From VRUE01 sp963788975 (GTDB lineage Bacteria > Actinomycetota > Thermoleophilia > Solirubrobacterales > 70-9), in NCBI GenBank assembly GCA_963788975.1, contig CAWBIJ010000004.1, positions 310,001-374,000 on the forward strand: a stretch of DNA of 64,000 bases. Reading direction: 5' to 3'. The notes beneath the pieces are model-generated. The model did no database searches and was not told where the DNA came from. It saw only the letters and a list, made by a program, of their open reading frames with translations. Position numbers and translations under genes: made by a program. This document shows, piece after piece, positions 36,152 to 45,633 of this stretch (positions within the stretch are counted from its first letter, which is position 1; each line of letters opens with the position of its first letter).

Positions 36152-36192
36152 CTAGAAGCCCAGCGCGAACTTGGCGTCCTCGGACATCATCT
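36152..36192 (-). repeat. attL: displaced 3' end of the DUF59 gene
   Basis: On the minus strand this encodes MMSEDAKFALGF-stop, the same last residues as the intact DUF59 gene at 55649. 28 bases are identical (36165-36192 and 55662-55689). The few differences beyond that fall at third codon positions or after the stop. The natural reading is the original chromosomal gene end, cut off when the element integrated. Confidence 0.85.
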
Positions 36193-36241
36193 TGAGCAGC
36201 CCCAGGCACGATCTTCCTGCAAAGAGGCTACTTCTGCTGAC

Positions 36242-36270
36242 GGTGGGGATGGAGATGGGGATGGGGCTCC
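36242..36270 (+). repeat. G-rich direct repeats near attL (possible arm sites)
   Basis: GTGGGGATGG (36243-36252) and ATGGGGATG (36255-36263) recur in the same orientation near attR at 55587-55596 and 55598-55606. The distance from the att core is 51 bp here and 53 bp there. This placement fits integrase arm-type binding sites. Confidence 0.45.
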
Positions 36271-36334
36271 ATTCGGGGTGCCCCTTCAAGCGCCGGGAAT
36301 CAGCCAAACCAGTGCCAGACTTGCCTTCTCTCAG

Positions 36335-37039
36335 CTATTCGGGGCGAGCGTTCAAGGGATGATTTCGGTCAATTGGCACTCCGAAGTCCCAGAACTCGGT
36401 GCCTGCCCACATTACGGCTTCGCTCCGTTTGTCATAGGAGGCTTCATAGCTCACTCGGCAGATTCTGTCTTGATCATCAATCCAAGTGAGTACTTGAATT
36501 GATGATGTGCTGAGACCTCCCCGCTCAGCATCCTCAAGAATGGCCGGTGCATTCTCGCTTCCTTGAAACTGATTTGAATAAAGCGTTGACTGAAAGCAGG
36601 AAGTAGCGCTTCCGCGAATCACTGCGTCATGCTCCGGCAGTGGAGACATATCACCTGCCGAAGCTAGGGGGCCAAGGATAAAGAGTGGATTCCTGGTGGA
36701 CCGGGGATCAGGCACCTCTCCATACCGCTCACCCCATTCGCTGTCCTTACTCAAAAACCAGTGGGCTCCCCCCTCGAAGTGGAGTTCTTGTCCACTTCCA
36801 ACCATTCGGTCTGCGAGTCTGTCGAAAAATGGATAGGCCAAACGAGCCAGCCTAGAGCTGCGCTTCGCACGGTCATTGACCATGCGCCTCGAAAGCAGAC
36901 GATCCTGCATCCAGATTCGGTCTCGGTCGAAATCAACGAGGCCTTCGCCTCGTCTATCTATCGGCTCCGGCACTGGATTGTCTATTCGCGAGAACACAGA
37001 TAGCTGAGCGCTCCCGGCGCGCAGTGTCTCCACAATCAC
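36335..37039 (-). CDS. Hypothetical protein (island cargo)
   Basis: 234 residues from a GTG start. No signal peptide or membrane segment is clear and I recognise no family. It contains mixed alpha/beta sequence with PLFILGPLASAGDMSPLPEHDAVIRGSATSCF and a C-terminal strand-rich part (SIQVLTWIDDQDRICRVSYEAS). It lies 60 bp downstream of the MscL-like gene in the same direction and is the outermost gene at the left of the island. Confidence 0.55.
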   Translation of the reverse strand: MIVETLRAGSAQLSVFSRIDNPVPEPIDRRGEGLVDFDRDRIWMQDRLLSRRMVNDRAKRSSRLARLAYPFFDRLADRMVGSGQELHFEGGAHWFLSKDSEWGERYGEVPDPRSTRNPLFILGPLASAGDMSPLPEHDAVIRGSATSCFQSTLYSNQFQGSENAPAILEDAERGGLSTSSIQVLTWIDDQDRICRVSYEASYDKRSEAVMWAGTEFWDFGVPIDRNHPLNARPE

Positions 37040-37099
37040 ATGCGAAGGATCGAGACTAGGCAGTTCGTTCCCTTTCTCAGGAGGACTGGATAGCGAGGA

Positions 37100-37483
37100 T
37101 CAGGCGGTATCAGGCGTTACGACGGCAGTGCATTCCGGACAGCGTTTCGCCGCGCTTGGGATCGGGGTGAGACATTCAGGACAGTCGCGCGTCCCCGATT
37201 CGCCCTCGTACCTTCGGTGGGCCTTCCATAGCGGAATCACGAGCAAGCAGACAATGATGAAGGCAATGGCAGCGCTGATGACGAAGTCGTAGGCGAACTG
37301 CGTATTGTCAATCGCGAAGCTGAGAAACGGGAATTCGGATTCCCCGAAGAGCAGGAAAACGACGGGCATGATCAAGTTTTCGGCGATGGCTCTTACCAGC
37401 TCGAAGGTGGCAAGCGCAATGAGCAGACCAACCGCAACGACGATCAGATCGCTCCGCGCTAGATCGTCAAGCTTGCGAAGCAT
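37100..37483 (-). CDS. MscL-family channel with C-terminal zinc ribbon
   Basis: 127 residues. The first membrane helix VVAVGLLIALATFELVRAIAENLIMPVVFLLFG and the second FAYDFVISAAIAFIIVCLLVIPLWKA match large-conductance mechanosensitive channels. The tail CPECLTPIPSAAKRCPEC is a zinc ribbon not found in E. coli MscL but seen in some actinobacterial relatives. Expected to release solutes at high membrane tension. Confidence 0.8.
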   Translation of the reverse strand: MLRKLDDLARSDLIVVAVGLLIALATFELVRAIAENLIMPVVFLLFGESEFPFLSFAIDNTQFAYDFVISAAIAFIIVCLLVIPLWKAHRRYEGESGTRDCPECLTPIPSAAKRCPECTAVVTPDTA

Positions 37484-37564
37484 CAGCAGCCCCCTTCAGA
37501 TCCCCACATGACCTGAGCCTATAGGAACCGAGAGAGTCCTAGAAGCCATCGGGACGAAGCGGAA

Positions 37565-38188
37565 TTAGTCATCGTGCTGTGGACACCAGCCTTCGGCTCT
37601 TTCGCTCCGGATAACTCCACCCCTGCGGTCGAAGGTGGTGATGCGTCGGACGCAGGCTTCGCCCTCGAAAGATGCGACGACGTACCTGAAGACAGGAATG
37701 CCTCTTTGGGATCGGTTGGGAATCTCCGGCACACGCGGCATGTAGATCCGGCGCTCTCCCGTACCGAGGATGAACGCGACCTTGCGCACGATCGGGCGAT
37801 AAAGAACCACGTTCAGGCTTAACGTGGATGCGTCAGAGACGAGGGTCTCTCCCAGGGCCATTGAGACCGTCGCGTCTGGAAGAGCGCCACAAGCCTGGCT
37901 ATCGCCCCCCTCTATGAAGGGAGCGCCTTCCCGAAAGGGCTCGAGCACAGAGGTGAGGGCGCATATCTCTCGCAGGGGCTCATGCCTAGGACCCGAAGCG
38001 CCTACTGACCAGCTATAGCCCTGCCATTCGCCCTGCTCCAGCGCCAGCCGGTACCACGGTCCGCTAGAGGCCGGCGCTGAGGACCCGCCTGACCCCTGCG
38101 GGGCCAGAAGCACAAAAGTGGCAACGGCCAATGCCGCAACCGCCGAATGGAGGGCCCGGCGCACGCGAACACGATACTCGGTGTCCAT
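37565..38188 (-). CDS. Secreted hypothetical protein
   Basis: 207 residues. The N-terminus MDTEYRVRVRRALHSAVAALAVATFVLLAPQG is a signal peptide or anchor. The rest is beta-rich with four cysteines (REICALTS, SQACGALP, EACVRRI, EGWCPQ), suggesting disulfides outside the cell. No family recognised. Island cargo between the MscL-like and HEAT-repeat genes. Confidence 0.6.
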   Translation of the reverse strand: MDTEYRVRVRRALHSAVAALAVATFVLLAPQGSGGSSAPASSGPWYRLALEQGEWQGYSWSVGASGPRHEPLREICALTSVLEPFREGAPFIEGGDSQACGALPDATVSMALGETLVSDASTLSLNVVLYRPIVRKVAFILGTGERRIYMPRVPEIPNRSQRGIPVFRYVVASFEGEACVRRITTFDRRGGVIRSERAEGWCPQHDD

Positions 38189-38547
38189 TCGGCTACGGGC
38201 GACGGCGACATTGCCGCAGGAACTAAAGCTAGACCTCGCCCTACCGTTATTTGTTCACGCCCATTCCCGTCGGTAGCTCCGATTCTCCAAAGAACGGGTA
38301 GGACCGTCGACCAAGGCGAACTACGCGGTGCGCGAATACACTGGCAAGTCGTGTGCTGGACCGCGAAAACCCGGGAACAGGCTCATTACCATCGACGCCG
38401 ACCACGAACCTGATCTCTCGTCTCCGGCCTTCGAGGGGTACACCGACTTCCGAATACGGCCGAGGCCCGGTTGCGAAAGATGGCTGAGGAAGACAGGGAC
38501 AAGGAAAGTCGCCAGCCTTAAGCCTGCTGAATGGCAGAGTCCGGAAA
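38189..38547. other. Non-coding or unassigned stretch
   Basis: About 360 bases with open frames on both strands, but none has a good ribosome site, codon pattern or recognisable similarity. I assign no gene. It separates the HEAT-repeat gene from the secreted hypothetical gene. Confidence 0.5.
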
Positions 38548-39141
38548 CTAAGCCCTGCGAAAACGCAAGGCAAGCAGGGCAAGTGACAATCGGAGGCTGC
38601 GGTATGGATGAGCAAAGCCTTCGCGACGTATGGCCCGCTGCATAGGTTGAATTGCTTGACGGAAGCCTAGTTTGGCAAGAGCCCTTGCGGCCACGAGACG
38701 CACCCTAGGATTCTGATCCTCCAGCGTTTCCGTAAGCGCGGAGCCAGCTTTACCATCCCCCAGATATCCGAGACTTTCTGCGGCGCGATACCGCACGCTA
38801 TCGTGTTCATCACCAAGTGCCTCGATGAGCAGCGGCACAGCAGCTTGATCCCCTATTGCTCCTAGCGCTTTCGCCGCCTCCGTTCTAACCATAAATCTAG
38901 AATCCTTGAGAAGCTCTCCTATTGGTAGGACGGCACGACTATCTTGCAAGTAGCCAAGCTGGCGCGCGGCCTCACCGCGCACCGTGAAGTGGAATGTCTC
39001 CCCGCTCGACTCAAAGGAGGTCTCCTCAGGACTGTCTAGCTCACGAAGGAGAGCATCAACGTCTCCCGCCTTACGCAATTCCTTGAGGTGAGGCCAACGG
39101 CCAACGGCCTTTTCGCCCGACTCAGTTGCATCACTATTCAT
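38548..39141 (-). CDS. HEAT-repeat protein, candidate immunity partner of the Rhs protein
   Basis: 197 residues. Four to five HEAT/PBS-lyase-type repeats (AARQLGYLQDSRAVLPIGELLKDSRFMVRTEAAKALGAIGDQAAVPLLIEALGDEHDSVRYRAAESLGYLGDGKAGSALTETLED). No signal peptide, so cytoplasmic. It starts 22 bp after the Rhs stop on the same strand, the usual place of an immunity gene. HEAT-type proteins are plausible binders of a toxin tip; this role is inference. Confidence 0.75.
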   Translation of the reverse strand: MNSDATESGEKAVGRWPHLKELRKAGDVDALLRELDSPEETSFESSGETFHFTVRGEAARQLGYLQDSRAVLPIGELLKDSRFMVRTEAAKALGAIGDQAAVPLLIEALGDEHDSVRYRAAESLGYLGDGKAGSALTETLEDQNPRVRLVAARALAKLGFRQAIQPMQRAIRREGFAHPYRSLRLSLALLALRFRRA

Positions 39142-39163
39142 GATCTGGCGGAGTCTATCTCAG

Positions 39164-42100
39164 CTACCTCGTTGTGGATCGCCAGCCCGCGATACAGCCG
39201 CCTATAGCGGCCGTTATCTTCAGCTGCCAAGGCAGTGCTGGCCCTGCTTGAACCGCGCGCACGGCGCCGGTACCGCAACCGACGAGCTGTGGAACGCGTG
39301 AGTCGAAGTGACGCCTTATCCATGTCGCGATTCCAACAACCGCGTCCTTACCCTTCGATGCAATATCTACAGCCTTATTGACAACCTTCTTTCCCACATT
39401 CTTAATGTCGTCCCACAAATCTCCAAGGCCTGAAGTGCTCGCCACAGGTCCTGCCCGATGTCTGACTGCGCGTGGGTTTCTCGGCGATACTCGAGCGGCT
39501 TTCACAGCGGCGCGCCTAGCGTTCTGCGGACGCCGCTTCGCACGTTCGCCGTCAAGGTCGAAGACATTGATCGGATCCTGGTAGGCGTAGTCATAGGCGT
39601 TTGCCGCGCCGCCTACAACCGGATCGACTGAGATAAACCGACCCATCGCCGGCACATAGCTCCGCACACCCATCTGGATCACCCCAGAAGGCAGCTCAGT
39701 CCTTCTCTTCTTACCGCCTAGCCAGCCGTACTTCTCAGGTGGCGGTCCTTTCGGGTTGCCGAACTCGTCAAACTCAAAAGTCGCGAGCGGTTCGGTCGCT
39801 TCAACGTCGAGACTCGCCGTGGCGACGATGTCTCCGTGCAGATTGCCGAGCTGTATGGTCGTGCCTTCCGAGCTGTCCTGGGTTGCAGCCAGTTCGCCAC
39901 CGATCCCCACAATGTTGCGCGACCAGGTGGAGCCACGGTCAATCCAGGCCGGAGAGTCAGAGTCATCGACGTAGTGGTAGATCTCTGTCCCACTTTTGGT
40001 GCCCGTTTGAACGCGTCTACGCTGGCGCAGCGAAGCGTCGAGATCGTAAGTGTTGGTGAGCCCGTTCTGGGTCTGGCTTCGGATGAGGTCATTGCTGTAG
40101 TAGGTCGAGGCCAGGGTGCCCCCGCCCGAATAGGCTTCTGGGAGCGTCGTAATCCTGCCGAAGTTGTCATAGGTGATCCCAGGATCGAGCAAGCGATCGC
40201 CAGCGTCGTAGCTGTAGCCTTGAGCTTTCCCAAATGAAATTGTGTCGCAGGCACCGTCGGCCCCCGGCCCCGCAGTACGCATAGTTTCGCGATTTGAGTT
40301 TTTGTCGTAGAAGTACTTGCGAGTAGTGCAACCTCCCCCCTGCGGCGTGTCCCTCACCATCCACAACCGGCCTGCTTTGTCGTAGGAGTACTGCTGAGAG
40401 GAAAGGGTCGACGTCTGGCTGAGCCACTGTCCGTGGATTGACTCTTCGACATCGAAGTCGAGCCAGGTACATTCCGTGACGCAGTTGATTGTCTTGGTGT
40501 AGCTCAGGTGAACAGCAGCGCCAATCTCGTCGTAAGTCGTTTCCGCGACGAGACCATTCGGCAAGCCCTGTTCCACCAGGTTGCCATCGGCGTCGTAGCT
40601 CGCGGTGAACGTGCCTACGGCTGAATCGTCTAGTTGAACGAGCAGGCCGGACGTGGAGTCGTAAGTGTAGGTCTGAACGCCCTTGCCGTCACTGGTGATT
40701 ACCGTGCGGCCGAGCAGGTCATAGCCCATGTTTGACGAATTGCCATCGGCGTCTTCATAGCTAATCGGCCGGCCGAGCGTGTCGTAGGTAGTGGTCGTCG
40801 CCTGGGTGTCGAAGCTGGAAGCGCTCCACTTCTGGACGCGATGGTTGAGCGTGTCAGAGACCCAGATGCTGCCCGCAGTATCTGTCGTAATCCCCACCGG
40901 CCAGGCGAAGCTGAACTGGCCCGATCCCGAGCCTTTGGCACCGAACTGCGCGACGAATTTTCCATCGGTGTTGAACTGCTGGACCCGCCCGTTGCCTTCA
41001 TCAACGACCCAGACGTTTCCTTTGACATCCACGTCGAGAGCGTCGGGGTGGTTGAACTGGCCGTTGCCTGTGCCCGAGGTGCCGAACTGGAAGAGGAATT
41101 TGCCCGCATCGGAGAAGACGCTGACTCGATGTTTGGCCCAGTCGCCGACCCAGACCTTACCTTCGGCAACATCGAGGCCAGCGGACTCCCCGAACTGGCC
41201 TTCGCCCGAGCCGTAGGAACCGACCGCTTTCTCGAATACGCCCCCGCCTAGGGCCGTGTCGAACTCCTGTATTCGGCCGGTGTAGTCAGATACCCAGAGA
41301 TCGTCCTGGGCGTCGATCGCGATGCTCCGAGGGCCGTAGGTCCAGAACTGGCCGTTGCCTGAGCCCAGGGAGCCGAACTTGTTCAGGTATTCGCCTTTGG
41401 CGTTGAACTTCTGCACCCTGTGGTTCCCCTTGTCGGCAACCCAGAGGTTGCCTTTGGAGTCGACCGCGATGTCCATCGGATCGCTGAGCTGGCCGTTCCC
41501 TGATCCAGTCGAGCCGAACTGCGTAAGGTATTTCCCTTCAGGGTCGAACTTCTGGACACGGTTGTTGTCGCTGTCCACGACCCAGAGATTGCCTTGGGCA
41601 TCGAATGCGCTGCCGGCTGGGCGGTTGAACTGGCCATTGCCGGTCCCCGACGATCCGAAGGAGCTTGCGTAGCTGGCGCTCGTACCGCAGCCGATTTCAC
41701 ATTTGAAGCGCTGTGTCGTCGGACGTCCGCTATTCGGGTCATAGAGGGTCTCGGTCGTAGGAATGGCGACACCGCCGCCCTCGCGTTTGATCGCCACCGT
41801 ACGACCCGCTTCGTCGTAGGTCGTGATCGTCTTACGGATCTTCGCTGGGTCTGTGCTGCCGCCGGGGCTTTCGATCACTTCGGTCGGTTGCCCGAACGGG
41901 TTGTAAGCAGCGTACCTGGTGACTACGAGGTCGGGCTGGCCCACAGTGCCTGGCTGCGCGGTCGGCAGCACCTTGCAGGGAAGGCCAGCGTACTGCCAAG
42001 AGACGCAGTCGTTATGTGGAGAATTGAACAAGGGCTTGTAGTAGATGATCTGCGTCGAACGGGCATCGCCGCCCTCCGGTTTGGCGGGCGAGCGTCTTTC

Positions 42101-45100
42101 CGTGACCAAGCCAGTAGTGGAGTCGTACTCAACGTGAGTACGCAGGTTGAGTCCTCCAAGCACCGCATCGACAATGGTGTCTTTTGGCTTACGCAGCGTC
42201 CAGTCGTATTTCATTTCATCGACGCGAACGTCAGCATCCGTTCCATTGCCGGGAATGTGAGCGCCGGTCGTTTCACGCGTCGGCAGATGCGGTTTGGGCA
42301 TGCCAGCAGGAGGGGTAGGTGCATCTTTGTCGTACTCGATTGTCCTGTGCAGGCGGGCCTGAACAGTCGAGCCGGACTCGAGCTTGGTCTCGTGCAGCGG
42401 TCCCCATTCCTCCAGCAGCTCCGTCCCGTCGCTGTTGAAGAGCCGTTTGGTATCGAGCTCAAGCGAGCGTTTGATCGATTCCGAGCCGGCGGCGAGCGCC
42501 CGCAGGCGGTTCTGGGCGCTCAGCTCACGTACGATGTTGCCGTGCTCGTCGGCTTCCGTAGTCGTAATCGAAGGTGCGGAAGTCCCGGCGCCCGAAGGCA
42601 AGGCGGTGTTAAGAAGCTGCCCTTCGCCGTCCATGTAATAGACGGTCGCGCGTGAATAGCTGCTCGGCGGGCTCGATGGCACCTGATCGGACGGGAAGAT
42701 CGCCGTCGCGTCAGAGGGGATCGTTTGCTGACCCCATTCCCCCACCCTTGCGAGGCCCATCTCGTAAGGAGCTTCGCTGCCCGTGAGCGGCACGCCATAG
42801 GCGATTGTCGTCTGCGCTACCGAGGGAGCACTCAGAAGGCTCGGTCGTTTGACGCTCTTAAGACGGCCCTCGCTTCCATAGACGCCGTACTCGAAAGTCC
42901 ACGGCTCCTCGCCGGGAGGCTGGAGCGTTGCGATCCTCCCGTATTTTTCGTACGTATAGCTTTCTTTTAGATTTGGAAGTCGCGGGTCCCACTGCGCGGT
43001 AAGCCTGCCCGCTGAGTCGTAGCTGTACTTGGCAATTTCCCACTGGCCCATCTGGCTACCAGACGTCGCGGCGTGGTACCTGATTACCGAAAGTCGATCG
43101 CCGAATCCGGCCGGTGCGCCCCAGGTGGTCGCAGGTTGGTAGACAAACGACAGCGATCGGCAGCCCGGGTTCGTGGTCGCATTGGACTCGGTGCATTCGA
43201 CGCTGGGCGCCGAGGGTCCGATCACCATGCTGAGGCGCCGATTGTTATTGATGAACTGGTAGACCATCCTCGTTTTGTTGCCCGATCCCCCCGTCGTGGA
43301 GACCGAGATCGGCAGGTACTCGGTTCCTCCGGACGCACTTTCAAAGGTCGTGCGATTCCCGTCGGAATCCGTGAGAGCAAGTTGAGACGAGCTGAGACGA
43401 TGGAGCTTCCAGCCTGAGGCCTCGGGCGGCGAGACGAAGCCGCCTGAACCGTTGCTTTCAAAGGCGTATTCGTAGCCTTCGAGGTCAGTCATGAGTGCGT
43501 AATTTTCAAGCCCGTATTCTTTTTCTTCCGCAGAAACAACGACTTCGCGCACGCTCCGCCAAGCGGCGCCTCCAGCGGCTTCGACTGGAACGGTGGGCTG
43601 CCAGCCTCGGCCAAGAACTCCAGTGGCCTCTTCCCGTTCGACCGCCCTGGAGTTGTAGGTACGGGAGAATTCGAGCCCGGTGTCGAAGACAGGCATCGAG
43701 ACATCGGTTCGGCTGAGCGCGTAGTTGCCCGTGAGCAAGTTGACGCTGCCAGGCCCGACCTCTGCGGTGGCGTCTCGCGTGCCTCCGATGCTGGGATCGA
43801 TCGTGACGTTGACCGGCTCGCTGTACCCGGTCGATCCTTCCGAGCCGTCGAATAGCGCTCGCACCTGGATTGGGTGGGGATTGATGTATTGCTCGATGAC
43901 GGCTGGGTTGAGGCTTTTGAAGTCGAAGTACAGAGGTTCGCTTTGATTGCCCTGGACCGCGAGCGGCCAGGAAACGGGTTGGCCTTTGGCGTCGGTGATG
44001 CTGGACGAAGGGATTGTGCGCCAGTGTTCGGCTTTTCCGTTTCTGTACTGAAAGGTGACGCCGCTTGTGCCCTGGGCTGTCCAAGCCGCCTTCATCTTGA
44101 TCCGGCGAGCCGTCACCGTGCCCTCCTGCGGAAGGGTCAGTTTGCTGGCCGCTGGCGCTTTCATGTAGTAGACGACTTTGAGATAGGGGCGCTTGCTCTG
44201 GTCTGCGGTGATGCTGGAGTCCCAGGGAATAAAGCGTTCGTTGCATTTGGTTTCCGTGCAGTCTTTGACTTTGTCGTCGATCAGCTTGACGATCGCGCCG
44301 TAGTTGGGGATTTTGTTTTCAACCCAGCTGGCTACCAGCCACCGTAGGCCGCTATCGGGTTTATTGCCCGTAAACGTCCACCAGCCGGGTGCTTCTCCTC
44401 GCTCGCTCGTGAGAATCGTCTCTTTCACTCCACCACCCCAGTCGCCGCCTTCAGTTGTCCAGGGTGTCGTGCCGTTGTAGGTTTTCCAGTTGAGCGCGGT
44501 GGTCCAGGGCGAGGTCGACCATAGAAGTTCGACTCCGCTGGTATTTCTGGGTTTCCAGGTCGTATGAAGACCGACGGTGGCTTCCGTGACGTATGTGTAG
44601 TTCGGGAGCACGGAGGGCGCGAACTGAAGCACTGCTCTCGAATAGAGATCTGGCTGCACCAAGTCGTAAAGGCCCCGGTTATAGAGCTGTTTGTTCCCCT
44701 CCTGGGCGCAGTAGCCGTTGCCCTGGCTTCCCGTGCCCCCGTAGTAGTCGCAGTCAAGGCTTGGCCCCGGAATCGTGGTGGTCGGATCTATTCGGACGGG
44801 CCAAGTGCGCTCTGGCTGCTCTAGCCATTCGCGATCCGCTTTGACGATGAGGTGCCAAGCATGGTCGGTCTGCTGCAACTCGTAACTGACGGCATGCGAG
44901 ACCTCGGGCACTCCGGGCTTGCTGTCTGACATGAGCGGCGGCGGCATACTCGCCACCAGTTGCCCTTTCCTGTCGAGGAACGCCACAGCCCCGTCGCTCG
45001 TCAAGGTCGGGACGAGGCCGACGGACACGCTGAGGTCGAAGGCGAAGGTGCTGGCCTGGGAGGCATCGGCGATGACGATGTCCTCCTTGACCCCGGTGGG

Positions 45101-45607
45101 AATGCTGGTCAGCTCGAAACTCGTGCCGCCCTTTTCCGCCTCATATACGGCGGCCCCCCCTCGAAGTGCAGCGGTGCCGGTCGCCACGCCGTCGAGCTGG
45201 TATGCGACCCACTCCTCTCCTACCGCGAGGCGCACTGGTTCCTCGCTAAGGCGTTCGGGGAGCCTGACGTCGAAACTATTTGCGCCATTGGTGAGTCCCC
45301 CGCCGTCCAGCGCTTCGAGGCGATCGCCGACGGGCTTCCAGTCCCCATCTGCTCCGCGATAGTGGATTGGACTTTGGAAGATCCGCGTTTCACGCTTGCC
45401 ATCTGGGAGCGCAAAGGTCTGCGAGGTGGCAGTCCGCTTCGCCTCTAGCTCGATCCCAGCGCTTGGCCTCGGTGGCGCACTGAGAACCTCGAAACGATCC
45501 GGATCGGTTTCAGACCCGGCGGTCACAGCGCCTGCTGACAACCCAAGGACCAAGATTGCAACCGAGATCGCCCAGCCGCTGCGTTCTATCCGCCTCAGAA
45601 TCCCCAC
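39164..45607 (-). CDS. Exported Rhs/YD-repeat protein with internal NHL propeller
   Basis: 2,147 residues from GTG 45607, chosen because GAAAGG-TGGGGGA precedes it; TTG at 45622 lacks a ribosome site. Signal peptide about 1-30. A DNRLRE-like beta domain (about 290-460) precedes YD/RHS repeats (about 610 onward). Within the shell at about 1315-1600 lie six NHL repeats (NGQFNRPAGSAFDAQGNLWVVDSDNNRVQKFD type). YD repeats resume and end with the RHS core (GVRSYVPAMGRFISVDPVVGGAANAYDYAYQDPINVFDLDG). The last 125 residues are a variable tip, basic then amphipathic and hydrophobic, with two cysteines (VGCGTG, GGCIAG). Likely a contact-type toxin or adhesin, WapA-like. Confidence 0.88.
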   Translation of the reverse strand: MGILRRIERSGWAISVAILVLGLSAGAVTAGSETDPDRFEVLSAPPRPSAGIELEAKRTATSQTFALPDGKRETRIFQSPIHYRGADGDWKPVGDRLEALDGGGLTNGANSFDVRLPERLSEEPVRLAVGEEWVAYQLDGVATGTAALRGGAAVYEAEKGGTSFELTSIPTGVKEDIVIADASQASTFAFDLSVSVGLVPTLTSDGAVAFLDRKGQLVASMPPPLMSDSKPGVPEVSHAVSYELQQTDHAWHLIVKADREWLEQPERTWPVRIDPTTTIPGPSLDCDYYGGTGSQGNGYCAQEGNKQLYNRGLYDLVQPDLYSRAVLQFAPSVLPNYTYVTEATVGLHTTWKPRNTSGVELLWSTSPWTTALNWKTYNGTTPWTTEGGDWGGGVKETILTSERGEAPGWWTFTGNKPDSGLRWLVASWVENKIPNYGAIVKLIDDKVKDCTETKCNERFIPWDSSITADQSKRPYLKVVYYMKAPAASKLTLPQEGTVTARRIKMKAAWTAQGTSGVTFQYRNGKAEHWRTIPSSSITDAKGQPVSWPLAVQGNQSEPLYFDFKSLNPAVIEQYINPHPIQVRALFDGSEGSTGYSEPVNVTIDPSIGGTRDATAEVGPGSVNLLTGNYALSRTDVSMPVFDTGLEFSRTYNSRAVEREEATGVLGRGWQPTVPVEAAGGAAWRSVREVVVSAEEKEYGLENYALMTDLEGYEYAFESNGSGGFVSPPEASGWKLHRLSSSQLALTDSDGNRTTFESASGGTEYLPISVSTTGGSGNKTRMVYQFINNNRRLSMVIGPSAPSVECTESNATTNPGCRSLSFVYQPATTWGAPAGFGDRLSVIRYHAATSGSQMGQWEIAKYSYDSAGRLTAQWDPRLPNLKESYTYEKYGRIATLQPPGEEPWTFEYGVYGSEGRLKSVKRPSLLSAPSVAQTTIAYGVPLTGSEAPYEMGLARVGEWGQQTIPSDATAIFPSDQVPSSPPSSYSRATVYYMDGEGQLLNTALPSGAGTSAPSITTTEADEHGNIVRELSAQNRLRALAAGSESIKRSLELDTKRLFNSDGTELLEEWGPLHETKLESGSTVQARLHRTIEYDKDAPTPPAGMPKPHLPTRETTGAHIPGNGTDADVRVDEMKYDWTLRKPKDTIVDAVLGGLNLRTHVEYDSTTGLVTERRSPAKPEGGDARSTQIIYYKPLFNSPHNDCVSWQYAGLPCKVLPTAQPGTVGQPDLVVTRYAAYNPFGQPTEVIESPGGSTDPAKIRKTITTYDEAGRTVAIKREGGGVAIPTTETLYDPNSGRPTTQRFKCEIGCGTSASYASSFGSSGTGNGQFNRPAGSAFDAQGNLWVVDSDNNRVQKFDPEGKYLTQFGSTGSGNGQLSDPMDIAVDSKGNLWVADKGNHRVQKFNAKGEYLNKFGSLGSGNGQFWTYGPRSIAIDAQDDLWVSDYTGRIQEFDTALGGGVFEKAVGSYGSGEGQFGESAGLDVAEGKVWVGDWAKHRVSVFSDAGKFLFQFGTSGTGNGQFNHPDALDVDVKGNVWVVDEGNGRVQQFNTDGKFVAQFGAKGSGSGQFSFAWPVGITTDTAGSIWVSDTLNHRVQKWSASSFDTQATTTTYDTLGRPISYEDADGNSSNMGYDLLGRTVITSDGKGVQTYTYDSTSGLLVQLDDSAVGTFTASYDADGNLVEQGLPNGLVAETTYDEIGAAVHLSYTKTINCVTECTWLDFDVEESIHGQWLSQTSTLSSQQYSYDKAGRLWMVRDTPQGGGCTTRKYFYDKNSNRETMRTAGPGADGACDTISFGKAQGYSYDAGDRLLDPGITYDNFGRITTLPEAYSGGGTLASTYYSNDLIRSQTQNGLTNTYDLDASLRQRRRVQTGTKSGTEIYHYVDDSDSPAWIDRGSTWSRNIVGIGGELAATQDSSEGTTIQLGNLHGDIVATASLDVEATEPLATFEFDEFGNPKGPPPEKYGWLGGKKRRTELPSGVIQMGVRSYVPAMGRFISVDPVVGGAANAYDYAYQDPINVFDLDGERAKRRPQNARRAAVKAARVSPRNPRAVRHRAGPVASTSGLGDLWDDIKNVGKKVVNKAVDIASKGKDAVVGIATWIRRHFDSRVPQLVGCGTGAVRAVQAGPALPWQLKITAAIGGCIAGWRSTTR

Positions 45608-45633
45608 TCCCCCACCTTTCAAAATGTCGATGC

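Noticed and set aside
38247..38645. Two overlapping open frames between the secreted hypothetical and HEAT genes
   Set aside because: Neither has a ribosome site, recognisable domain or coherent composition.
40790..41680. Tandem repeats on the minus strand as a possible CRISPR or satellite array
   Set aside because: They are in-frame coding units of NHL repeats within the Rhs protein, imperfect at the DNA level and without spacers.
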